Of a stretch of 64,000 nt of DNA, positions 42,165 through 51,095 are shown in pieces. The translations under genes and the position numbers were made by a program. Source of the stretch: Bacillota bacterium (GTDB lineage Bacteria; Bacillota; Clostridia; Lachnospirales; Lachnospiraceae); contig JAEWMB010000026.1 in the NCBI GenBank assembly GCA_023457255.1, forward strand, positions 62,001 through 126,000, in the 5' to 3' direction. The first letter of the stretch is position 1. Each line of letters begins with the position of its first letter. Under the pieces are notes generated by a model. It searched no databases, had not been told where the DNA came from, and saw only the letters and a list, made by a program, of their open reading frames with translations.

Positions 42165-43454
42165 TTAAGAAACTTCGTTATCCTTTATATTTAATTGATA
42201 AGAAGCAGGTTCTACTTTAATATGCACCTTATCAATTCTATTTTTTTCAACTTTTAAAACGGTATAGGTTATATTATTTTCAGTAATTTGTTCCTCCTGC
42301 TCCGGCAGATGGTCTAACAGATGAATAATGTGACCGGCTATGGAGTCATAATCCTCTGAATTTAAGGATAAACCAATAAAATCATTTATTTCATATAACT
42401 TTGCAGAACCGTCGGCAAGGTATTCGTTTTCACTAAGCTTTGTAATGGCATCTTCTTCATCATAGTCATATTCGTCACGGATTTCTCCAACGATTTCCTC
42501 AAGTAAGTCTTCCATTGTAATTAAACCGGCGGTTGCACCATATTCATCCAAAACGATTGCCATCGGTAACGATTCTTTTCGCATTTCACTTAACAGTTCA
42601 CTGATTTTTTTATATTCATAGGTGTAATGAGGTTCCCGCATATAATCGCGTATATTAAATTCGTTATAATCACCACGGAAAAAGAAAACATCCTTCAAAT
42701 TGATGATACCAATAATATTGTCCCGGCTTTCATCGTATACAGGCATTCTTGAGTACTGCTCTTCCCGGAAGATTTCAATCAATTGAGCATAAGACATATC
42801 TACACTTGTAAAAGCCATATTTATTCTAGGAACCATGACATCCTTTGCAAGAGAGTCTCCGAAATCTACTACATTGGTAATCATTTTTCTTTCTTCACTT
42901 TCGATTACACCTTCTTCATGGCTGACATCTACGATAGTACGAAGTTCATTTTCTGTCATTGTAGTGTATTTTTTATTAGGATTAGCACGCATAAGAAACA
43001 AAATCAGATAAGATATCTTATTTACAATGTAAATTACCGGCGTGAGAATCTGTGTCATGAAATAGATAACCGGAGCGTAAACAAAAGCTAAATTTTCAGC
43101 ATAGATAGTTGCAAGTGTCTTAGGGGTAATCTCACCAAAGATAAGGATTAACAGGGTTAATATACCGGTTGCATAGCCTACGGCTTTATTGTCCCATATC
43201 GAAATCGCCAGAGCTGTAGCTAACGAAGAAGCAGTTAGGTTTACAACATTATTGCCGATTAAGATGGCACTGAGCATCTTCCCAGGGTTTTCAATTAATG
43301 TGCTGACAGTTTTCGCACCCTTTACTCCCTGGTCTACCATACTTCGAATACGAAGTTTATTTACAGTGGTGAGGGAGGTCTCTGCAGATGAGAAAAATGC
43401 GGACAATAGTAACAAGAAAAACAACACGACTAGCTGCGTGGCGACGGGGTCCAA
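42165..43454 (-). CDS. CNNM/CorC-type hemolysin-family protein (probable Mg2+ exporter)
   Basis: 429 residues. An N-terminal DUF21/CNNM membrane domain (about 1-180, SAFFSSAETSLTTVNKLRIR, INNKISYLI-type helices) is followed by a CBS pair (about 205-325: VMVPRINMAFTSVDM and MAIVLDEYGATAGLITMEDLL) and a CorC_HlyC domain (about 345-420). Related proteins (MpfA, CorB) export Mg2+. The start codon is TTG 43454, with AAGGAG 8-12 nt upstream; no ATG fits better. It is convergent with mgtE, so import and export genes face each other. Confidence 0.92.
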   Translation of the reverse strand: MDPVATQLVVLFFLLLLSAFFSSAETSLTTVNKLRIRSMVDQGVKGAKTVSTLIENPGKMLSAILIGNNVVNLTASSLATALAISIWDNKAVGYATGILTLLILIFGEITPKTLATIYAENLAFVYAPVIYFMTQILTPVIYIVNKISYLILFLMRANPNKKYTTMTENELRTIVDVSHEEGVIESEERKMITNVVDFGDSLAKDVMVPRINMAFTSVDMSYAQLIEIFREEQYSRMPVYDESRDNIIGIINLKDVFFFRGDYNEFNIRDYMREPHYTYEYKKISELLSEMRKESLPMAIVLDEYGATAGLITMEDLLEEIVGEIRDEYDYDEEDAITKLSENEYLADGSAKLYEINDFIGLSLNSEDYDSIAGHIIHLLDHLPEQEEQITENNITYTVLKVEKNRIDKVHIKVEPASYQLNIKDNEVS

Positions 43455-43565
43455 AGAATCATCTCCTTATAATAAAAAATATTCCATATTGCTATGGAGT
43501 AGTGTTATGAACAATGTTCATATGGTGTGTGAATAATGTATATCTTCCCAGCAAATGATACGCAA

Positions 43566-43592
43566 AGAGCAGGCTCCGGATGCTCTTTTTTT
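43566..43592 (+). terminator. Orphan terminator between divergent genes
   Basis: AGAGCA-n9-TGCTCT followed by seven T residues on the plus strand. No plus-strand gene ends here, so it may end a short RNA starting near 43480. The 270 bp that follow hold a TATACT with TGA extended -10 (43733-43738) and a small ACGTGC/GCACGT hairpin (43830-43845) before the next gene. Confidence 0.6.
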
Positions 43593-43860
43593 ATTGGTTG
43601 AATCAGAAGCTATATTAAATTATATTAGAAAGCTTTCCTTATGTCAAGATTATGTAATAGAGCAAATAGAGTGAGCCTTCCTTGATAAAGATAACATTGT
43701 TAGTTTTTGTGGAAAAATTACCATGTGTATGATATACTGAAAATTGTTGGTGAAAATACCAGAAAATTAAAAGGCAATCTCGGGCATATTGTTGCCACCG
43801 TTTGTTTCAAACATCTTGATTATTTGTTGACGTGCCATAGCACGTAGATAGGAGAATAGG

Positions 43861-44694
43861 ATGAAGCACGAAGTAATTGATATTAAATTGGATGGATATG
43901 AGCTTTCAGAGAATGCAAAGCTTTATACTTATGTATTAGATAACACACCTCAGGTGGATAGTAATAGAATACGGCCTGCCGTCATTATTTGTCCGGGGGG
44001 CGGATACGGCAGAACTTCTGACCGTGAAGCAGAACCGATTGCGATTCAATATCTTGCAGCAGGATTTCATGCCTTTGTTCTTCGCTATCATGTAGCACCT
44101 GTGGAATATCCGGTTGCCTTGCTAGAGCTTGCAGCAAGTGTTAAGATGGTAAGGCAGCGTGCAGAGGAGTGGCATGTGGATCCGGAATGCATTGTTGTCT
44201 CAGGGTTTAGTGCGGGCGGGCACTTAGCTGGGAGTCTTGGGGTATTTTGGACAGAAGACTTTCTATCGAAAACTCTGCAAACCACGAAAGAGATGTTAAA
44301 ACCAAACGGATGTGTACTATGTTATCCGGTGATTACCTCAGGAGAGTATGCACATCGGGACTCTTTCTTACGCCTTCTTGGAAATCAGTATGATTCTTTG
44401 TTAGATAATATGTCGTTAGAAAACCAAGTGAATAAAAACATGCCCCCGGTATTTTTATGGCATACCTATACCGATGCCTCGGTACCTGTGGAAAATTCCC
44501 TGCTGCTTTTAAATGCGCTTCGGAGGAACAAGATCTCCGCTGAATTTCATATGTATCCGGTTGGAAGCCATGGTCTGGCATTAGCAAACGAAGAGACTAA
44601 GAATTCGGATGGCCGTGGTGTCACCAAAGAATGTCAGGGCTGGATTCACCTTGCAACAGATTGGGTACGCAGATTGGGGGACAAATCATGTTAG
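43861..44694 (+). CDS. Alpha/beta hydrolase, acetyl-esterase-like
   Basis: 277 residues. The nucleophile elbow is GFSAGGHLAGS, the oxyanion region VIICPGGGYGRTSDREAEP, and the C-terminal SHGLALANE supplies the His. The pattern is that of esterases of the xylan acetylesterase / BD-FAE type. No signal peptide is seen. GGAG lies about 6 nt before ATG. Its 3' end overlaps the SufC-like gene by 7 nt, although the functions look unrelated; the xylosidase genes lie 2 kb downstream. Confidence 0.88.
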   Translation: MKHEVIDIKLDGYELSENAKLYTYVLDNTPQVDSNRIRPAVIICPGGGYGRTSDREAEPIAIQYLAAGFHAFVLRYHVAPVEYPVALLELAASVKMVRQRAEEWHVDPECIVVSGFSAGGHLAGSLGVFWTEDFLSKTLQTTKEMLKPNGCVLCYPVITSGEYAHRDSFLRLLGNQYDSLLDNMSLENQVNKNMPPVFLWHTYTDASVPVENSLLLLNALRRNKISAEFHMYPVGSHGLALANEETKNSDGRGVTKECQGWIHLATDWVRRLGDKSC

Positions 44695-45410
44695 AGCTAA
44701 AAAATGTGTCCTTTGGTGTATCCGGGGAAACAAACAAAGACATATTAAAAAACATTAATTTAACGATAGGCGATCATAAATTTATTGCAATTACCGGGCC
44801 AAATGGCGGTGGTAAATCTACACTTGCCAAAATAATCATAGGGATTGAAAAGCCAACCTCCGGACAGATTTTGTTCGATGGACAAGATATCACGGAGCTA
44901 AGCATTACAGATCGAGCAAGGGCAGGTATTGGATTTGCATTTCAGCAGCCGGTCAGGTTTAAGGGAATTACAGTCAAGGATTTAATTACGTTAGCTGCCG
45001 GAAATAATATCAGTACAGCCAAAGCTTGTGAATATCTTTCCGAGGTAGGGCTTTGTGCAAAAGATTACATCAACCGTGAAGTAAATGCGAGCCTTTCCGG
45101 GGGTGAATTAAAGCGTATTGAGATTGCTACAATTATCGCCAGAAAAACGAAGCTTTCCGTATTTGATGAACCAGAAGCGGGAATTGACCTATGGAGCTTT
45201 CACAATCTGATTCGAGTATTTGAGAAGATGCATGAGGAGATTCATGGTTCTATTGTCATTATTTCACATCAGGAGCGTATTCTGAATATTGCAGATGACA
45301 TTATTGTAATTGCAAATGGAAGTATAGTAGAAGTAGATGAAAAAGAAAAAATCTTACCGAAACTATTAAGTGAAGCACCAAGCTGCAAGTTTTATAAGGA
45401 GGAGGCATAA
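44688..45410 (+). CDS. sufC: SufC-like Fe-S assembly ATPase
   Basis: 240 residues. Walker A GPNGGGKST, signature LSGGELKR, Walker B VFDEPEAGID and the switch His in SHQERIL. The sequence is SufC-like and not a transporter ATPase; no membrane gene follows. It pairs with the SufB/D-like scaffold next door to build Fe-S clusters in the cytosol. ATG 44688 has GGGGGA upstream. An in-frame start at 44631 would reach far into the previous gene and is rejected. Confidence 0.88.
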   Translation: MLELKNVSFGVSGETNKDILKNINLTIGDHKFIAITGPNGGGKSTLAKIIIGIEKPTSGQILFDGQDITELSITDRARAGIGFAFQQPVRFKGITVKDLITLAAGNNISTAKACEYLSEVGLCAKDYINREVNASLSGGELKRIEIATIIARKTKLSVFDEPEAGIDLWSFHNLIRVFEKMHEEIHGSIVIISHQERILNIADDIIVIANGSIVEVDEKEKILPKLLSEAPSCKFYKEEA

Positions 45411-45413
45411 GTA

Positions 45414-46331
45414 ATGGATGCAATACAAAAAGAATTGCTCTTACAGGTGGCTGACCTCCACGGGGTTCCGCAGGGAGCTTATAATTTAAGAGTAAATGGA
45501 CAAGGTGCAGGCAGAAATACTACAGAACATATCGATATTGTTACAAAAACAGATAAACCGGGAATTGACATCCTGGTAAAGCCAGGAACTAAGAATGAGA
45601 GTATCCATATTCCGGTTGTATTAAGTCAGAGTGGTTTGACAGAATTAGTTTATAATGACTTCTTTATTGGAGAAGATTCCGATGTTACAATCGTGGCAGG
45701 CTGCGGTATTCATAATGGTGGCTCTGATAAGGCGGAACATGATGGAGTGCATAGCTTTTTCATAGGAAAAAATGCAAAAGTAAAATATGTTGAGAAGCAT
45801 TATGGGTCCGGAGATGGAAGCGGTGAGAGAATCTTGAATCCTCAGACCATTATTCATATTGAAGAGGGCGGTTACATGGAGATGGAAACCGTTCAAATCA
45901 AAGGTGTAGACTCAACTGTCCGTACCACAAAGGCAACCCTAGAAGATAAGGCAACCTTAGTTATTAAAGAAAAGATAATGACTCATGGAAGACAGTATGC
46001 AAAGACCGATTTTGAAGTGAACTTAAATGGAGAGGATTGCGGAGCTAATGTAATCTCACGCGCTGTTGCAAAGGAAGATTCCCACCAAATTTTCTTATCA
46101 AAAATCAATGGAAACAATAAGTGCTATGGGCATACTGAGTGTGATGCAATCTTGATGGATCACGGTAGTGTTAGTGCGATACCGGAAATCACTGCAAATC
46201 ACTTAGAGGCTAGCCTTATTCATGAAGCGGCAATTGGTAAGATTGCCGGAGAGCAGATTACGAAGCTGATGACGCTTGGATTAACGGAGGCGGAGGCGGA
46301 AGCGCAGATTGTAAATGGATTCTTAAAGTAA
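45414..46331 (+). CDS. SufB/SufD-like Fe-S scaffold (minimal SMS type)
   Basis: 305 residues, shorter than SufB (about 460) or SufD (about 420) and lacking their N-terminal part. The beta-helix core and C-terminal HEAAIGKIAGEQITKLMTLG plus LTEAEAEAQIVNGFL are typical of the family. Candidate ligand Cys residues are in VAGCGIHNG and CYGHTECDAIL. With the adjacent SufC it forms a two-gene system like the minimal SmsCB machines of anaerobes. GGAGG lies upstream and the genes are 3 nt apart. No sufS or sufU is adjacent. Confidence 0.87.
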   Translation: MDAIQKELLLQVADLHGVPQGAYNLRVNGQGAGRNTTEHIDIVTKTDKPGIDILVKPGTKNESIHIPVVLSQSGLTELVYNDFFIGEDSDVTIVAGCGIHNGGSDKAEHDGVHSFFIGKNAKVKYVEKHYGSGDGSGERILNPQTIIHIEEGGYMEMETVQIKGVDSTVRTTKATLEDKATLVIKEKIMTHGRQYAKTDFEVNLNGEDCGANVISRAVAKEDSHQIFLSKINGNNKCYGHTECDAILMDHGSVSAIPEITANHLEASLIHEAAIGKIAGEQITKLMTLGLTEAEAEAQIVNGFLK

Positions 46332-46381
46332 GGGAATTTTATAAAAGGTATCTTGATAAGATATTCAGGTAATCTTAAGTA

Positions 46382-46444
46382 AAACGAGACAGGGATTAAC
46401 TATGAGAACTATTAACTAACTCATAGTTAATCCCTGTCTTGTTT
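46382..46444. terminator. Bidirectional terminator between the Suf pair and GH43
   Basis: A stem of about 25 bp (AAACGAGACAGGGATTAACT and onwards) with one G-U pair, flanked by T-rich DNA on the plus side and TTTTA-type DNA on the minus side. Confidence 0.85.
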
Positions 46445-46466
46445 TCTATTTTTAATATTCCGATTT

Positions 46467-48119
46467 TCACACCTGATAATGAAGATAGGAAAAATCCGCA
46501 TAATCTTCACCAAAAGTAGTGGATGGAGTATACGTATAAAGTCCTAAGCAGGTTCCGACAAAACCTCCGGCCCGTTCTGTACTAAGCAGGCTTGCATCAA
46601 CATTGGATAAAAGTTTTTCATAATTCTTACCCTGATAAGAATAATAAAAACTAAGATGTAATCCCCTTTCAATCACCCGAAGATATTCCGGAATTCTTGG
46701 CAGTATTTTTTCTATTATAATCTTTTCATTACCAGCCTCACAAGCAATTAAGGTAATGGTTGGCAAAGTGCTTTTTCTAAAGCAAAAGCGATAATGGTAA
46801 TGATTGTTTTGCATTAATATAATACCGGCTTCGCTGGATTCATTCGTTAGCGTTGCAGTTACCTTCGTATCCAAACAATAGTTGATATCTGTTTGCCGCA
46901 CAAAGAGAGCAGTCGGAGAATCTTCCGAATTTAGTTTAACAGAAGAGGCATAGAGGCGAAGGCCCTCTTTCCCTCCCATCTTATAATATGCTTCCTTGGG
47001 ATTTCTTAAGTACATAAAATATGGGGGCAATTTTTTCCGGCTAAAGTGTTCTTTCAGTTCCCTGCAGGATGGAGAGTATCCATTTGCTGACTGAGCGGAT
47101 TTGTTACCGGAGGTAATCTGGTATGTATCTGCAATACGTTCAGTACTATAAACAGCTTCTTTTAAGATACTGCCGCCTTGCTTATCCTTATTCCAAGGTA
47201 TTAATACGCTCTGCTCTAAAAGTCCAACTCCGGGACTTACGACCGGCCAGCCGTCTTCCCATTGGATTGGTGCTATAAAAGTTTCTCTTCCCAGCAGACA
47301 ATATCCGTTGCATGGCCTGCTTGCTAATAATACCATAAACCAATCGCCTTCTTGTGTTTCTACAAGATCAGCATGACCGGTGTTAATAGTCCAGTAATGT
47401 TTACCTAGATGCCGATGTGTAAAAATAGGGTTTCTTTTGCATCCATCGAACCTCTCTGTAATTGACCGGCTTCTTGCCATCGTAATGGCATGATTTAGAC
47501 CGGTACCTCCTTCTGCAATCATCAGATAGTACCAACCATCTTTTTTATACAAATGAGGTCCTTCTGCCCATTCTACTCCGCTTAGAGCCCCATGCCAGAT
47601 AGCATAGGATTGCCCAATTAACTCCATCGCAGATAGATTTAGTTCCTGAACATAAATTTCATTATCACCGAAAAAAGCGGCTCCTTCTCTTCGTCCTTTG
47701 GTACCACAATAATAACATCTTCCATCCTCATCAAAAAAGAGAGAAGGATCAATGCCATCAGCCCCGTTAAGATAATGGGGTGCAGACCAAGGTCCTTGTG
47801 GATTCGTTGCTGTTACAATGAAATTTCCGCCATGAGATACATTGGTGGTAATCATATAAAAAACGCCATTGTGATGGCGAATGGTAGGGGCGTAGATACC
47901 TCCGCTATGACGGGAAGCTGTCAAATCCAATTGTTCTTTGGTAGTTAAGATATTAGCGATTTGCTCCCAATGGATTAAATCGGTACTGTGAAATAGCGGA
48001 ACACCTGGAAAATAAGCAAATGTTGAATTTACGAGGTAATAATCCTGCCCAACACGCACAATAGACGGATCTGGGTAAAAGCCAGATAATATTGGATTGT
48101 TCACTTGTATTTGCTTCAT
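46467..48119 (-). CDS. GH43 glycoside hydrolase (beta-xylosidase/arabinofuranosidase type)
   Basis: 550 residues. The five-bladed propeller begins NPILSGFYPDPSIVRVGQDY with catalytic base D17; GGIYAPTIRHHNGVFYMI, DPSLFFDEDG (pKa-modulating Asp) and VEWAEGPHLYKKDGWYYL (general acid Glu) follow. A C-terminal beta-sandwich (about 330-550) is typical of the XynB3-type subfamily. It releases xylose or arabinose from oligosaccharides. No signal peptide is seen, so it is probably cytoplasmic. ATG 48119 follows AAAGGAAATGTG; an in-frame ATG at 48194 would add 25 residues before the conserved start. Confidence 0.94.
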   Translation of the reverse strand: MKQIQVNNPILSGFYPDPSIVRVGQDYYLVNSTFAYFPGVPLFHSTDLIHWEQIANILTTKEQLDLTASRHSGGIYAPTIRHHNGVFYMITTNVSHGGNFIVTATNPQGPWSAPHYLNGADGIDPSLFFDEDGRCYYCGTKGRREGAAFFGDNEIYVQELNLSAMELIGQSYAIWHGALSGVEWAEGPHLYKKDGWYYLMIAEGGTGLNHAITMARSRSITERFDGCKRNPIFTHRHLGKHYWTINTGHADLVETQEGDWFMVLLASRPCNGYCLLGRETFIAPIQWEDGWPVVSPGVGLLEQSVLIPWNKDKQGGSILKEAVYSTERIADTYQITSGNKSAQSANGYSPSCRELKEHFSRKKLPPYFMYLRNPKEAYYKMGGKEGLRLYASSVKLNSEDSPTALFVRQTDINYCLDTKVTATLTNESSEAGIILMQNNHYHYRFCFRKSTLPTITLIACEAGNEKIIIEKILPRIPEYLRVIERGLHLSFYYSYQGKNYEKLLSNVDASLLSTERAGGFVGTCLGLYTYTPSTTFGEDYADFSYLHYQV

Positions 48120-48152
48120 GATCACATTTCCTTTCAAGAAAATATTTCGGAC

Positions 48153-48180
48153 ATCATACGTGCTAAAGTAATAAGCACAA
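48153..48180 (-). promoter_or_regulatory. Probable promoter of the GH43 gene
   Basis: On the minus strand: TTGTGC (48175-48180), 16 bp, TATGAT (48153-48158). A perfect ATGCCGGCAT palindrome lies upstream at 48199-48208. Confidence 0.45.
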
Positions 48181-48208
48181 GTAGTTTGTTCCATGAAAAT
48201 GCCGGCAT

Positions 48209-48676
48209 ATTAAAATGTAAATCTAGGGGTATCTTTTGATATGGAAAAAGATAGAGTTTATAAAGGAACTATCCTATATTGCATACAAGCATATTACAAA
48301 TCATACCTTAATTTGAATAAAATGTAAATATACTATGTTTTTAGGACGACTTATAAGAATACTTCTTATTGATAAAGCTTGCAGCCTTTGGATATGTTTT
48401 ATGGAGATTTAGAACAGGAAGTCATTTAGACTTTATCAAATAATTGGCACAATATGATAGGAACATAGCAATATTTGAAATGCTTATCTACTCGATTCAT
48501 CATAATCTATTGTTAGAATAAAAAATAATACTATTTTCACGATAAAACATGTTTTATTGAAGAAGTTAAAGTAGTTATCTTATTCACGACAAAAGAGACA
48601 GCTTGCCGGCTCGTCTTGTGTTAAACATACGGGAAAGAGTAGCATTTATTAAATTCAAATCAGGGAGGAACCTACC
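48209..48676. other. Long divergent intergenic region of the xylosidase genes
   Basis: AT-rich. A 16-bp perfect palindrome (ATAAAACATGTTTTAT, 48542-48557) lies about 120 bp before the GH3 start and is a candidate operator. No strong promoter pair or cre box is seen. Confidence 0.45.
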
Positions 48677-50830
48677 ATGACAGCAGAGAAGATACAGAAA
48701 GAATTTAAACAACGGGCAAAAGAGCTAGTAAAGAAAATGACACTGGAAGAAAAAGTATTTCAAACCTTACATTCCGCACCGGCGATTCCAAGATTAGGTA
48801 TTAAAGCGTATAATTATTGGAATGAAGCGTTACACGGAGTCGCAAGAGCTGGTGTAGCCACAGTGTTTCCACAAGCAATCGGTTTAGCAGCAACATTTGA
48901 TGAGGACTTAATTGAAGAGATTGCCGATACAATATCAACGGAAGGAAGAGGTAAGTTTAATGCTCAGCAAAAATATGGGGATTATGATATTTACAAAGGA
49001 TTGACCTTCTGGTCGCCGAATGTAAATATCTTTCGTGATCCGCGCTGGGGACGTGGACACGAAACCTTTGGGGAAGATCCGTTTTTAAGCGGTACCTTAG
49101 GAGGGCGTTTTGTCGACGGTATCCAGGGAAAGGATGAAAACTATTTAAAGGCGGCAGCGTGTGCAAAACACTATGCAGTTCACTCTGGGCCAGAAGATAT
49201 TAGACATAGTTTTAATGCTGAAGTTTCGGAAAAGGATTTGCGTGAAACTTATCTGCCGGCTTTTAAGAAACTTGTAAAAGAGCATAAGGTGGAAGCCGTA
49301 ATGGGAGCTTATAATCGTACCAACGGAGAACCATGCTGCGGAAGCAAAAGGCTTTTGGAGGACATCCTACGTGGAGAATGGGAATTTGAGGGCCATGTAA
49401 CCTCGGATTGCTGGGCAATTAAAGATTTTCATGAGCATCATATGGTAACTGCAAATGCAGTAGAGTCAGTAGCTTTGGCTATGAATCGTGGCTGCGATTT
49501 AAACTGTGGAAATCTCTATGTAAATCTTCTTCAGGCCGTAAGAGAAGGTTACGTAAAAGAAGAGACAATTGATACGGCATTGATACGTCTCTTTACGACA
49601 AGAATGAAACTCGGATTATTTGAGGAAGAAGACAAGATACCATTTAATTCTATAACTTATGACCAGGTAGATACGAAATTAAGCAAAGAGCTTAATTTCA
49701 GAGCCTCAAAAAAATGTGTTGTACTATTAAAAAATAAAGATAATTTGCTTCCTCTTAACACAAAGGAAATTACCTCCATCGGGGTAATCGGTCCGAATGC
49801 GGATAACCGAAATGCTTTGGTAGGTAATTATGAGGGAACTGCCTCCGAATATATTACAATATTAGAAGGAATCAAACAGATGGTGCCTCAAGAGGTAAGA
49901 GTATATTTCTCGGAAGGCTGCCATTTGTATAAAAAGAAGATCTCCAACTTAGGTCAAGAAAATGACCGTATTGCTGAGGTACGTGCTGTTTGTGAGCATA
50001 GCGACGTAGTGATTGCCTGTATGGGGCTTGACCCAGGTTTAGAAGGAGAAGAGGGGGATCAGGGGAATCAGTTTGCAAGTGGAGATAAAAAAACTCTGGG
50101 GCTTCCTGGAATTCAAGAGGAAGTCTTAAAGACAATTTATGAATGCGGAAAACCTGTTATATTAATTTTACTTTCCGGCAGTGCCTTGGCAATCCCTTGG
50201 GCGGATGAGCATATACCTGCTATTTTACAGGGATGGTATCCCGGGGCACAAGGAGGCAGGGCTGTTGCAGAATTGATTTTTGGATATGCTAATCCGGAAG
50301 GAAAGCTTCCGGTCACATTTTATCGCACCACGGAGGAGCTGCCTGAGTTTACGGATTATTCTATGAAAAATCGTACTTATCGTTATATGAAGCAGGAAGC
50401 ACTCTATCCGTTTGGTTATGGATTAAGTTATACAACTTTTGAGCATACCTTGCTCCGTATCAATACGGAAACACTGAAAAGAGGCTGTAATATTGAGTGT
50501 GCAGTCCGGGTAAAAAACACCGGTAACTATGAAGGTGCGGCAACAATACAAGCATATGTAAAATATCACGGAGAAGATGCACCAAATTGTCAGCTAAAAG
50601 CTCTTAAAAAAGTGAATCTGCTCCCGGGAGAAGAAAGAGAACTCATTCTTGAAATGAAGGACAGAGCTTTTGCTTTGTATAATGAAGAAGGTGAATTTAT
50701 CTTAAATAAAGGGGATTATACGTTGTACCTGGGAGATTCACAACCGGATGCAAGAAGTATTGGGTTAACCGGAGTGGAGCCGGTCAAAATTTCGCTACAT
50801 GCACCGCAAAGTGTCTTTCTTGGAGAGTAA
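48677..50830 (+). CDS. GH3 glycoside hydrolase (beta-xylosidase type)
   Basis: 717 residues. The TIM barrel shows NYWNEALHGVARAG, FWSPNVNIFRDPRWGRGHET and the nucleophile D244 in TSDCWAIKDF. The (alpha/beta)6 sandwich (about 370-560) has PNADNRNALVGNYEG and QGNQFASGDKKTLGLPG, and a fibronectin III-like domain closes the protein (about 600-715). The SDCWAI motif and NEALHG fit bacterial xylosidases better than glucosidases. No signal peptide. GGGAGG lies about 9 nt before ATG. It is divergent from the GH43 gene, suggesting joint use of xylo-oligosaccharides. Confidence 0.94.
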   Translation: MTAEKIQKEFKQRAKELVKKMTLEEKVFQTLHSAPAIPRLGIKAYNYWNEALHGVARAGVATVFPQAIGLAATFDEDLIEEIADTISTEGRGKFNAQQKYGDYDIYKGLTFWSPNVNIFRDPRWGRGHETFGEDPFLSGTLGGRFVDGIQGKDENYLKAAACAKHYAVHSGPEDIRHSFNAEVSEKDLRETYLPAFKKLVKEHKVEAVMGAYNRTNGEPCCGSKRLLEDILRGEWEFEGHVTSDCWAIKDFHEHHMVTANAVESVALAMNRGCDLNCGNLYVNLLQAVREGYVKEETIDTALIRLFTTRMKLGLFEEEDKIPFNSITYDQVDTKLSKELNFRASKKCVVLLKNKDNLLPLNTKEITSIGVIGPNADNRNALVGNYEGTASEYITILEGIKQMVPQEVRVYFSEGCHLYKKKISNLGQENDRIAEVRAVCEHSDVVIACMGLDPGLEGEEGDQGNQFASGDKKTLGLPGIQEEVLKTIYECGKPVILILLSGSALAIPWADEHIPAILQGWYPGAQGGRAVAELIFGYANPEGKLPVTFYRTTEELPEFTDYSMKNRTYRYMKQEALYPFGYGLSYTTFEHTLLRINTETLKRGCNIECAVRVKNTGNYEGAATIQAYVKYHGEDAPNCQLKALKKVNLLPGEERELILEMKDRAFALYNEEGEFILNKGDYTLYLGDSQPDARSIGLTGVEPVKISLHAPQSVFLGE

Positions 50831-50994
50831 AAGAGCGGCTAACTTAATTGGTGAAAACAAGTAAAAAGTAATTGAATATGATAGAAAGAAAAGAAAGATA
50901 GCTAGAATTTTCGAAGATGCATTTTATCTGGGAAAAGGGAAGGTTATCTTTTCTTTTTCCTGAACATAGGAATATAACCGAAGGTAAAATTTAC

Positions 50995-51052
50995 TTGACA
51001 ATAAAAGACAGGTGTAATATAGTATAATCAATATTTAGATAGATATCTAAAT
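50995..51052 (+). promoter_or_regulatory. Promoter with operator-like palindrome before the ABC exporter
   Basis: TTGACA (50995-51000), 17 bp, TATAGT (51018-51023). Just after the start point is a perfect dyad, ATTTAGATA-ga-TATCTAAAT (51033-51052). A repressor bound there would block transcription. No regulator gene is adjacent. Confidence 0.7.
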
Positions 51053-51095
51053 GATAGATCATGTAAAATCTTTGCATCCAGGGAAGGAGAGTACA

